Made by a program: the position numbers and the translations under genes. The notes beneath the pieces are model-generated. The model worked only from the letters and a program-made list of their open reading frames with translations. It made no database searches and was not told where the DNA came from. Positions 1 through 4,892 of a stretch of 11,297 nucleotides of DNA are shown here, piece after piece; within the stretch, counting starts at the first letter, position 1, and each line of letters opens with the position of its first letter. Source of the stretch: Thermodesulfobacteriota bacterium. GTDB lineage: Bacteria; Desulfobacterota; BSN033; UBA1163. Location of the stretch: assembly GCA_030024065.1 (NCBI GenBank), contig JASEIE010000031.1, forward strand, positions 1-11,297, given 5' to 3'.

Positions 1-362
1 ATCTTCTCTAAAGGGGTCCGACGGACCTGCCGTAGTTGAATAGGTCCAATCTCATCCAGGCAACATTCAAGTGGGGTCTTATCAACATCAACTGGTTCTT
101 TGGGCTTGCGATTGAATGTATTCTTTGGTCTTGTCTTAGGGGCTGGAAGTGTTATCTTACCATCCCTATGCAATCTGAGGAGGAGCCCACGACACACTAT
201 ATCCTTTAATGTCCCATTGGGTTGTCTCCAGCCCCAGTCCCGACATATCTGTTGGGAGATGAATCGACGGGTTTTATCCTGGTTGGCCAGGATAAGCCCA
301 CGAATAAAGGCAATGTCTTCTTGCGTTATCCTTTGACCCCGATATACAAGCTCTTGTTCCAT
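1..362 (-). CDS. DUF4338 / DruA-like protein, 5' part only
   Basis: This gene reads leftwards and runs off the window with no stop, so about 120 N-terminal residues are visible. The translation starts MEQELVYRGQRITQEDIAFI and continues with a segment containing CRDWGWRQPNGTLKDI and CRGLLLRLHRDGKITLP. This is the typical N-terminus of DUF4338 (PF14236), the family of Druantia protein DruA: a short helical domain with a W-x-W-R-Q-x-N-G-x-L-K-D core, then a proline-rich linker. DruA belongs to an anti-phage system, but solitary DUF4338 genes are common and their role is not settled. No other Druantia gene is visible, though the left flank is missing. The start could also be ATG at 371. I prefer 362 because the -10 box at 372-377 would place the transcript start within a few bases of it. 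No Shine-Dalgarno sequence is present. Confidence 0.8.
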   Translation of the reverse strand, partial: MEQELVYRGQRITQEDIAFIRGLILANQDKTRRFISQQICRDWGWRQPNGTLKDIVCRGLLLRLHRDGKITLPAPKTRPKNTFNRKPKEPVDVDKTPLECCLDEIGPIQLRQVRRTPLEK

Positions 363-371
363 GATAAGCAT

Positions 372-400
372 AGTATATCAAATTGAATTAAAGAACGCAA
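372..400 (-). promoter_or_regulatory. Sigma70-type promoter of the DUF4338 gene
   Basis: On the minus strand a -35 box TTGCGT (395-400) and a -10 box TATACT (372-377) are separated by exactly 17 bases. The predicted transcription start near 365 lies only about 3 bases before the ATG at 362, so the mRNA would be essentially leaderless. An A/T-rich tract lies directly upstream (404-432). Confidence 0.55.
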
Positions 401-619
401 GCACTTTTTTTACATTTTTTTAAAAAATTTATCTCTTTTCATAGGGGGGCTGAACTGTTACAAATATCTTTATGAGATTCAATATCATTCACTCTGCTTC
501 CAAAAATGTGGCTGGGGTCACATCGTTAAATGTCAATGTTCGTGAATATCCCCAATCCCCCAACACCCATTCCCTCAGCGTGTGTATCGCAAGATCCCTG
601 ATCGGCTCCCTCCCCTTCT
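401..619. other. Gene-free stretch with a possible mobile-element edge
   Basis: No gene is recognised here. Positions 404-432 are A/T runs upstream of the DUF4338 promoter. The minus strand has an open frame ending at 489 that contains the segment GREPIRDLAIHTLREWVLGD, but it has no credible start and I cannot assign it to a family. At 511-520 the sequence GCTGGGGTCA is identical to the bases at the edge of the Y1 transposase gene (10312-10321), so this may be an old element boundary. Confidence 0.4.
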
Positions 620-793
620 TCACCAAATCTTCCGGAAAGAGTCCAATCCTCTCGGATAATCCTCGTGTTGAAGATTCATTTCAACGTTGTGCTCATGAAG
701 TATATCCATCATCTTTGAGACGGAGACCCCAGCTATTCGAGCAGCCCTTTCGATGGAAGCTTCTGATTTCTTGTATTTTTCTATGGCAAGCAT
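620..793 (-). pseudogene. UPF0175-type antitoxin remnant, N-terminally shortened
   Basis: A 57-residue minus-strand frame starts at ATG 793 and ends at TGA 620-622. It contains MLAIEKYKKSEASIERAARI followed by AGVSVSKMMDILHEHNVEMN and a short tail ending FRKIW. This matches the C-terminal half of UPF0175 proteins: an A-I-x-x-Y-K-x-G/S-E-x-S helix, the A-A-x-x-A-G-[VI]-S turn, and an acidic H-E-D-Y tail. Family members are usually 80-90 residues with a DNA-binding N-terminal part, and they act as antitoxins next to PIN-type toxins. The frame stays open upstream to a TAA near 839-841, but it offers no normal N-terminal domain and no ribosome-binding site. No PIN partner is visible. It lies about 50 bp after the HEPN stop on the same strand, so read-through is possible. 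It could still be a real short gene. Confidence 0.55.
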
Positions 794-841
794 CACGCTG
801 CCAAGATTGACACATTTGGACCGACATCTCCTGTCTTAAAT

Positions 842-1330
842 CTAAAACTTAAATTTATTGATTTTCCCAAAATCAAATTCCATTTGAGGGTTACCTTCCT
901 TTATTGTCTTGCCAATTATATCCACAAATACTTTGGCGGTCTTTAAAGCATCTTCTGCTTCTTTTCTTGAACAAGGTATATCTGGCTCATAGATAAAACG
1001 ATGTCTTTTTCTTCTCATAAAATCATAATCGTTAATGACCTTTTTGAACTTACTCCCCAATAGAGAACTTACAAACTTTACAATAGTCAGGTGTTTATCC
1101 TTAATCTCGGGTCTAACACCTTGGCTGAACATTAAGGCTAAGCCTGAACGCAGCATCGCACTGTAAGCGTAGTTGTAGGCACATTCTTCATCATCATCTA
1201 TGTTTCTTTTGGCAGTTCTTAAATCCGTATAAGCCCGTTTCATAAGATTTATTATGGTGTTCCAATCCACAGGGCATTTTTTCATTAACCCTTGCTTTAA
1301 AAGATTTTCTTTCGACTCTTTATAAATCAT
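842..1330 (-). CDS. HEPN-domain toxin of an MNT-HEPN pair
   Basis: This 162-residue, mostly helical, basic protein is the downstream partner of the nucleotidyltransferase gene. Its ATG overlaps the end of that gene by 11 bp, which implies translational coupling. HEPN toxins are RNases that act through a conserved Arg and His in an R-x4-6-H motif, and they are silenced by the paired MNT protein. The motif region here is MRRKRHRFIYEP at residues 105-116, giving R106-x3-H110-x3-Y114. That differs from the R-x4-H-x-Y arrangement known from HepT. The order of MNT first and HEPN second, the overlap and the size support the call. An internal ATG at residue 16 (1285) could be the true start, since it has AAGGG just upstream. 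Base composition is more AT-rich than the housekeeping genes to the right, which suggests acquisition by transfer. Confidence 0.8.
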   Translation of the reverse strand: MIYKESKENLLKQGLMKKCPVDWNTIINLMKRAYTDLRTAKRNIDDDEECAYNYAYSAMLRSGLALMFSQGVRPEIKDKHLTIVKFVSSLLGSKFKKVINDYDFMRRKRHRFIYEPDIPCSRKEAEDALKTAKVFVDIIGKTIKEGNPQMEFDFGKINKFKF

Positions 1331-1895
1331 CTTCTTTACCTATCACCATTATCTTTGGATTCTTTAATAGCTCCGTTATGAAACCCCTTTTGGCCTTTTT
1401 CTTGACCCGATATTCTTCCAAGGAATAGATGGTTGGATTTATCTCTCTTTTGAGTCTTTTTTCTAACTCAGCAATCTTTTCATTCAGAAGAGAAGTGTCA
1501 GGGTTTCCTATGATCATAAGGTCTATATCGCTGCTACCTTTTTCCTTCTTCCCTGCATAAGAACCATATATGAAAGCAACTCTTATTTCATGAATAGATG
1601 AAAGCTTGTTCCTTAAACTGCCTTCCACTCCTACCGTTTTGAAAACAATCATTTTCAGTTCTTTAAATAGGGGATGTTTGGTATTCAAGGCATAATAAAG
1701 TAAGTTTCCGACCATTTGGGTATTAAATAAATTATCTTTTTGAAATTTTAGAAGCTCTCTTCGTATGCTGCCGGCAGAGTAGCCTAATTGGCGTTGCAGT
1801 TCTCTCAAATAATATTTTTGAGACGAATTGGCAAAAAATAGAGTGAGCAAATCCTGTCTTATTTTTGATTTTGAAATATATAAACTTTCTAACAT
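1320..1895 (-). CDS. MNT-type nucleotidyltransferase antitoxin with N-terminal winged helix
   Basis: This 191-residue protein has two parts. Residues 10-70 resemble a winged helix-turn-helix (YYLRELQRQLGYSAGSIRRE and LLYYALNTKHPLF). Residues 105-190 are a minimal nucleotidyltransferase with the signature Y-G-S-Y-A-G (110-115) and S-S-D-I-D-L (121-126), where D123 and D125 are the expected metal ligands. The third acidic residue is not evident in the strand EINPTIYSLEEY. MNT antitoxins neutralise HEPN toxins, in characterised cases by adding AMP to a tyrosine of the toxin. The start at 1895 is well supported: AAGGAG lies 8 bases upstream, preceded by a 24-bp palindrome and a good promoter. The winged helix makes this protein the obvious candidate for binding that palindrome and repressing the operon, but this is inference. 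Confidence 0.88.
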   Translation of the reverse strand: MLESLYISKSKIRQDLLTLFFANSSQKYYLRELQRQLGYSAGSIRRELLKFQKDNLFNTQMVGNLLYYALNTKHPLFKELKMIVFKTVGVEGSLRNKLSSIHEIRVAFIYGSYAGKKEKGSSDIDLMIIGNPDTSLLNEKIAELEKRLKREINPTIYSLEEYRVKKKAKRGFITELLKNPKIMVIGKEDDL

Positions 1896-1908
1896 CTATT
1901 GGACTCCT

Positions 1909-1932
1909 TTTTGAGTACAATTGTACTCAAAA
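1909..1932. promoter_or_regulatory. 24-bp perfect palindrome, candidate operator of the MNT-HEPN operon
   Basis: The sequence TTTTGAGTACAA followed by TTGTACTCAAAA is a perfect inverted repeat with no spacer, centred between 1920 and 1921. It covers the -10 box and the predicted transcription start of the operon and ends one base inside the ribosome-binding site AAGGAGT (1903-1909). A dimeric regulator bound here would block the promoter. The winged-helix MNT antitoxin is the likely ligand. Confidence 0.7.
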
Positions 1933-1948
1933 CAGAGTATGCCGTCAA
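1920..1948 (-). promoter_or_regulatory. Sigma70-type promoter of the MNT-HEPN operon
   Basis: The minus strand shows a -35 box TTGACG (1943-1948) and a -10 box TACAAT (1920-1925) with a 17-base spacer. The predicted start near 1913 leaves a leader of about 18 bases with AGGAG at 1904-1908 before ATG 1895. The -10 box lies inside the perfect palindrome at 1909-1932. Confidence 0.7.
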
Positions 1949-2022
1949 GGCAAAGATGATAAAGTGGTTCATGGTTTCAACCTTCCCCAAAGGCTCAGGG
2001 ACGGCGGGACGGGGCGTAGATT

Positions 2023-2153
2023 CTAAAGCATTTCAAGATACTTCTTCAAATCTGACACAGCACCCGGGTAGCCCATCTTCCCAACAGCCAACTGGCAAAA
2101 TGTTTTCCTCACATTTGCTACCTTACTCTTCCGTGTCCGCTGTAGGCGGTAGT
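2023..2153 (-). pseudogene. Decayed C-terminus of a Y1-type transposase
   Basis: A minus-strand frame ending at the TAG at 2023 reads RLQRTRKSKVANVRKTFCQL, then AVGKMGYPGAVSDLKKYLEM. The pattern K-V-A-x-V-R-x-x-F-C-x-L-A-V-x-x-M-G-Y-P-G-A resembles the C-terminal DnaA-like helix-turn-helix attached to many Y1 (REP-associated) transposases. There it normally continues into a recognition helix before a D-L-K-K-Y-L tail. Here that helix is missing between G-A and V-S-D-L, suggesting an internal deletion, and the catalytic domain is absent. GC-rich sequence after the stop (about 1993-2016) may belong to the element's 3' end. The family call comes from pattern memory and is moderate only. Confidence 0.5.
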
Positions 2154-2180
2154 AAAAAAAATACCTGGAAGATATCGTGA

Positions 2181-2438
2181 GAAGAATTGAGAAAGGTGGA
2201 AACGAAACTCTCCGGTCTGGAAGAGGAGTTGAGGGTTTCAAAAGAGATTAAAAAGGATTGAGGAGAGTATGAAAAGGAGAATTACCTTCTCTATCAACCC
2301 TTCAAGGACCCGAGAACAGGCAGATGGGTTCTTGCTTATCTTGATGAGAAGAGAAGGTTGAAGGATAAGATAGAGTTCATCAAAGAGGAGATGAGATCGC
2401 TTCACAAAGAACTGTCAGAGATAAAGAGGAGGTTATAA
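2181..2438 (+). pseudogene. Broken coiled-coil gene fragment with in-frame TGA
   Basis: A plus-strand frame from 2181 to the TAA at 2436-2438 encodes helical, charged sequence (ELRKVETKLSGLEEELRVSK). It is interrupted by TGA at 2259-2261 and then resumes with YLLYQPFKDPRTGRWVLAYL and IEFIKEEMRSLHKELSEIKR. The heptad-like K/E/L content before and after the stop suggests one former protein. There is no start codon or ribosome-binding site, and a TGA at 2178-2180 closes the frame on the left. I do not recognise the family. It lies between the Y1 remnant and the promoter of the ParA operon and is probably debris from rearrangement. Confidence 0.45.
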
Positions 2439-2464
2439 GGGCTTGGAATAATTATAGAAAAAAT

Positions 2465-2517
2465 TTTTTAGAAGGACAAATTTTTTTCTTGACAATAGAT
2501 ATATTGTATTATATTGT
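2465..2517 (+). promoter_or_regulatory. Promoter of the RHH-HEAT-ParA operon with A/T-rich upstream element
   Basis: A consensus -35 box TTGACA (2489-2494) is followed by TATTGT at 2512-2517 with 17-base spacing, or TATATT at 2510-2515 with 15-base spacing. Directly upstream lie A6-T6 and T7 tracts (about 2459-2488), like an UP element. This fixes the first gene's start downstream: the TTG at 2514 falls inside the -10 region and cannot be the initiation codon of this transcript. Confidence 0.6.
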
Positions 2518-2543
2518 GTTTTAAACTATTTGAGGTGTTTTGC

Positions 2544-2750
2544 TTGCCGCAGACAAAGGTTGCCCGAACGATATACATCAACAATGATCAGGTAGAAGCC
2601 CTGAAGAGATTATCGGAGAAAACCAAGGTCCCTCAGGCCGTCTATGTGAGGGAGGCTCTGGATATGGTGCTGGAAAAATATTCAGAACAGTTAAAATTCG
2701 ATTTTAAAGATGTTTTCAAAGGGGGTTCGATTAAGGAGTTTGGTATATAA
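2544..2750 (+). CDS. Ribbon-helix-helix DNA-binding protein
   Basis: This is a 68-residue protein when started at TTG 2544. That start has GAGGTG (2532-2537) six bases upstream. The longer frame from TTG 2514 overlaps the promoter. The layout is that of a ribbon-helix-helix protein: a short strand KVARTIYINN (residues 5-14), helix A DQVEALKRLSEKT and helix B PQAVYVREALDMVLEKY, then a short tail. Such proteins bind DNA as dimers through the paired strands and often repress their own operon. RHH proteins also serve as centromere-binding partners of ParA in some plasmid partition systems. As first gene of an operon containing parA, it could be the operon's regulator, a DNA-site binder, or both. 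The HEAT gene starts 12 bases after its stop. Confidence 0.8.
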   Translation: MPQTKVARTIYINNDQVEALKRLSEKTKVPQAVYVREALDMVLEKYSEQLKFDFKDVFKGGSIKEFGI

Positions 2751-2762
2751 GAGGAAGTCATT

Positions 2763-3512
2763 GTGACGGACCGGTTTCGATTGATCTATCTGAAATCTAC
2801 GGGGCTAGAAAAAAACACCCTCGATGGAGCTCTTCTCCCCATCAGCGGGGAGAAAGCTTTAAACAGACCTCTCGCTCCTTCGGAATACCCTTTTATGGAG
2901 ACTTTTTCATCTCAAGAGATTTTAAAACAGGCGAAAGCCGATCTGAAACATCCCGATCCGAAAATAAGGATGTTAGCTGTAAAATATTATTTAGAGAAAT
3001 CTCATCTCTCCATCACCATGCCTCTCCTGCAGGAGATATTATCCGATCCCGATCCGGGCGTCAGGGCCGAAGCCCTTTCCTCCTTAATCCAATTTGGGAA
3101 TCGAATCGTTTCCCCCCTCTTGAAAAGGCATCTCAGAGACCCTGATCCCATGGTAAGGATTGTCGCCCTCAGGGGAATGTTCCAATTCAAGGAGAAGATG
3201 GATTTGAATCTTCTCATGCAGTTCTTGAGCGACGATTCCCCCTGGGTGAGACGGAAGGTAGCTACCCTTCTGGGATGGACTCAAATGGAAGGGGTCCTGC
3301 CCATCTTGAAAGAGATGTCCAGGGATGAGGATTCGAAGGTGAGAAAGGCGGCTCTCTTTTCCCTCATTACTCTCTATCCAGAGGAGGGAGAAGAGAGTCT
3401 GATGGAGGCACTGTCGGATAGAGACGTCGATAATCGCAGGTGGGCAAGAGAGTATTTAAATAAGATGATCGAAAAGCCGGTCAAGAGTAAAACAGTTTCC
3501 CCTTCGAGCTGA
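2763..3512 (+). CDS. HEAT-repeat protein
   Basis: The 249-residue protein starts at GTG 2763 behind GAGGAAG. Residues 1-50 are a non-repeat leader. From about residue 54 to 236 there are six helical repeats, most carrying the HEAT signature D-P-D-P-x-[VI]-R-x-x-A-[LV]: K-H-P-D-P-K-I-R (62-69), S-D-P-D-P-G-V-R (94-101), R-D-P-D-P-M-V-R (125-132), S-D-D-S-P-W-V-R (156-163), D-E-D-S-K-V-R (188-194), and a diverged S-D-R-D-V-D-N-R-R (218-226). HEAT arrays form curved protein-binding scaffolds. No enzymatic motif or signal peptide is seen, so it should be cytoplasmic. The parA gene follows at once. A HEAT-repeat partner of a ParA-type ATPase has a precedent in myxobacterial PomY, but similarity is only at the level of fold class. 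Confidence 0.85.
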   Translation: MTDRFRLIYLKSTGLEKNTLDGALLPISGEKALNRPLAPSEYPFMETFSSQEILKQAKADLKHPDPKIRMLAVKYYLEKSHLSITMPLLQEILSDPDPGVRAEALSSLIQFGNRIVSPLLKRHLRDPDPMVRIVALRGMFQFKEKMDLNLLMQFLSDDSPWVRRKVATLLGWTQMEGVLPILKEMSRDEDSKVRKAALFSLITLYPEEGEESLMEALSDRDVDNRRWAREYLNKMIEKPVKSKTVSPSS

Positions 3513-3534
3513 AGTGGAGAAGAGAAGAAGATTG

Positions 3535-4545
3535 ATGATGGCTCCGTCCCTCCCTACTATTCAAAAAGCCCAGGTTTTTGGAGACAGTGTCTATTCTCCG
3601 TTGACCTTTGCCAGGATCCTCGGGATCTCAAAACAGGAGCTTTTAGAAAAAGAGTCCGGGGGAATCGTTCCCCCGGCCAAGAGAAATGCGAGGAAGGAAC
3701 GATATTATAAACCGGAGGATGTAATCAAATATCGCAACTATCTCGGCATTCCCTCTCCCGTCCAATCGGTCAGAAAGCAACTCTTCCTCAACTTTAAGGG
3801 CGGAACAGGAAAGAGCAGCCTCTCTGCCTCTTATGGATTTCGTCTGGCCCAGATGGGAGTCCGGACCCTGTTGATCGACCTTGATCCCCAGGGCCATCTC
3901 ACCCAATGCCTGGGTCTGAACAATGAGTTGTATCCGAAGACTCTCTACAATGCCCTGGTCGAGAAGGAGGAGATCGGAAAGGTCATCGTCAAAACCGATC
4001 ATCCCGCACTCGATATCATCCCCTCCAGCCTCAACCTCTCCCCCGTGGAGCTTTCGCTCTTTTCGATGAACTCGAGGGAGTTCCGGTTGAAGCGACTGCT
4101 CAGTTCAATTGAGAAGAATTATGAAGTGATTGTGATGGATGCCTCTCCGAGCATCGGACTCTTAAACCTCAATGCGATCCTTGCCTCGAATGACCTTCTC
4201 ATCCCTGTTCTGGCCGACTTCCTCTCCTACCATGGCCTCAAGATCCTCTTCGAGACCCTCTCCACCATCGAAGAGGATTTTTCTTTTGTCTTTGAGAACA
4301 TCTACATCTTTTTAAACCGATACAATGAGTCCCATCGGATCTGCAGGCGTTCGAAAAAGGCCCTGGAGACCCATTACAAAAAATACCTTATCAACACCGT
4401 GATCCGCCAGGACACAAAGATCGCAGAGGCGACCAGCCAGGGGACTCCCATCTTTCTATTTGCCCAATCCTCAAAAGGAGCTGAGGATATACAGAGTCTG
4501 ATCGGAGAAATCTTTGGAATGAAAGGAAATGGATATGACGGATGA
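3535..4545 (+). CDS. ParA-family ATPase with N-terminal MerR/SopA-like DNA-binding domain
   Basis: From GTG 3514 this would have 343 residues; numbering below uses that start. ATG 3535 or 3538 is more likely because it follows the purine-rich GAGAAGAGAAGAAG. Residues 25-80 form a MerR-like winged helix (YSPLTFARILGISKQELLEK, then a wing and YYKPEDVIKYRNYL), as in type Ia partition ATPases such as SopA and P1 ParA. The ATPase domain has the deviant Walker A K-G-G-T-G-K-S (95-101), the A' motif L-L-I-D-L-D-P-Q-G-H (119-128) and Walker B V-I-V-M-D-A-S-P-S (205-213). ParA proteins dimerise with ATP, bind DNA non-specifically and move cargo when a partner stimulates hydrolysis. No ParB gene follows. 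Instead two coiled-coil genes do, the first overlapping this gene. The cargo is unknown. Confidence 0.9.
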   Translation: MMAPSLPTIQKAQVFGDSVYSPLTFARILGISKQELLEKESGGIVPPAKRNARKERYYKPEDVIKYRNYLGIPSPVQSVRKQLFLNFKGGTGKSSLSASYGFRLAQMGVRTLLIDLDPQGHLTQCLGLNNELYPKTLYNALVEKEEIGKVIVKTDHPALDIIPSSLNLSPVELSLFSMNSREFRLKRLLSSIEKNYEVIVMDASPSIGLLNLNAILASNDLLIPVLADFLSYHGLKILFETLSTIEEDFSFVFENIYIFLNRYNESHRICRRSKKALETHYKKYLINTVIRQDTKIAEATSQGTPIFLFAQSSKGAEDIQSLIGEIFGMKGNGYDG

Positions 4546-4867
4546 GTTCACCAACAATGTGGCACAGAAATTCCCCAACACGATGAACAAAGAATCGATC
4601 GAGAGACCGTGGGATGTCACAGAGCCTAAAGTGATTTCCCCGATCAAAAGAGTCGTTGAAGAGACGAAGCGGGATGAGATTACGGACCGCATCCATACGC
4701 TCTATTCGGAACTTCGCTCATCTCTGACAGTGCGATCCGCTCTGGAGGTCGATCTCAAGAGGGCGAATCGAGTTCTGGAAGAAGTGAATCGGGTCAAAGC
4801 GGAAGTGGAGAAGATTGTCGAGATGTTAAAAACGATGGAAGAGTATGTAAGGGAACGGCTCAAATAG
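4535..4867 (+). CDS. Small coiled-coil protein, candidate ParA partner (short form)
   Basis: This is a 110-residue protein starting at ATG 4535, which has AAGGA (4523-4527) 7 bases upstream. ATG 4529 is in frame but too close to that site. It overlaps the end of parA by 11 bp, so translation is probably coupled. Residues 1-40 are likely disordered and begin MTDEFTNNVAQKFP. Residues 45-110 are a continuous charged helix with heptad-like hydrophobics and no proline, predicted as a coiled coil. Two segments recur in the next gene: D-x-F-x3-V-A-x-K-x-P at residues 3-14, and I-x2-L-x3-L-x2-S-x5-A-L-E-V-D-L at 53-74. I know no named family for it. A short adaptor that binds ParA through its N-terminal peptide is a hypothesis only. 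Confidence 0.75.
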   Translation: MTDEFTNNVAQKFPNTMNKESIERPWDVTEPKVISPIKRVVEETKRDEITDRIHTLYSELRSSLTVRSALEVDLKRANRVLEEVNRVKAEVEKIVEMLKTMEEYVRERLK

Positions 4868-4892
4868 CACCTTTCCTTTAAAGGAGGGAGAG

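Noticed and set aside
100..336. Open frame on the plus strand
   Set aside because: It is antisense to the DUF4338 gene, whose minus-strand translation has clear family motifs.
472..810. 112-residue plus-strand open frame
   Set aside because: It is antisense to the UPF0175-like frame, rich in Ser/Pro/Arg without domain features, and has no ribosome-binding site.
1899..2180. 93-residue plus-strand open frame
   Set aside because: It starts inside the MNT promoter region and runs antisense to the Y1-transposase remnant, with no recognisable protein features.
2259..2261. TGA as a possible selenocysteine codon
   Set aside because: There is no start codon for the frame, no typical selenoprotein context around the TGA, and no clear hairpin directly downstream. 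A broken gene is simpler.
2514..2543. Longer N-terminus for the ribbon-helix-helix protein from TTG 2514
   Set aside because: The codon lies in the predicted -10 region, and the ribosome-binding site GAGGTG sits correctly for TTG 2544.
3643..4002. 119-residue minus-strand open frame inside parA
   Set aside because: The plus strand encodes the Walker A and A' motifs of ParA there, so the minus frame is a shadow.
4870..4884. CCTTT-CCTTT-AAAGG hairpin that could hide the ribosome-binding site of the long coiled-coil gene
   Set aside because: The 5-bp stem is weak and A-U rich, and the site is polypurine with a matching polypyrimidine run, so this is not strong enough to list as a regulatory element.
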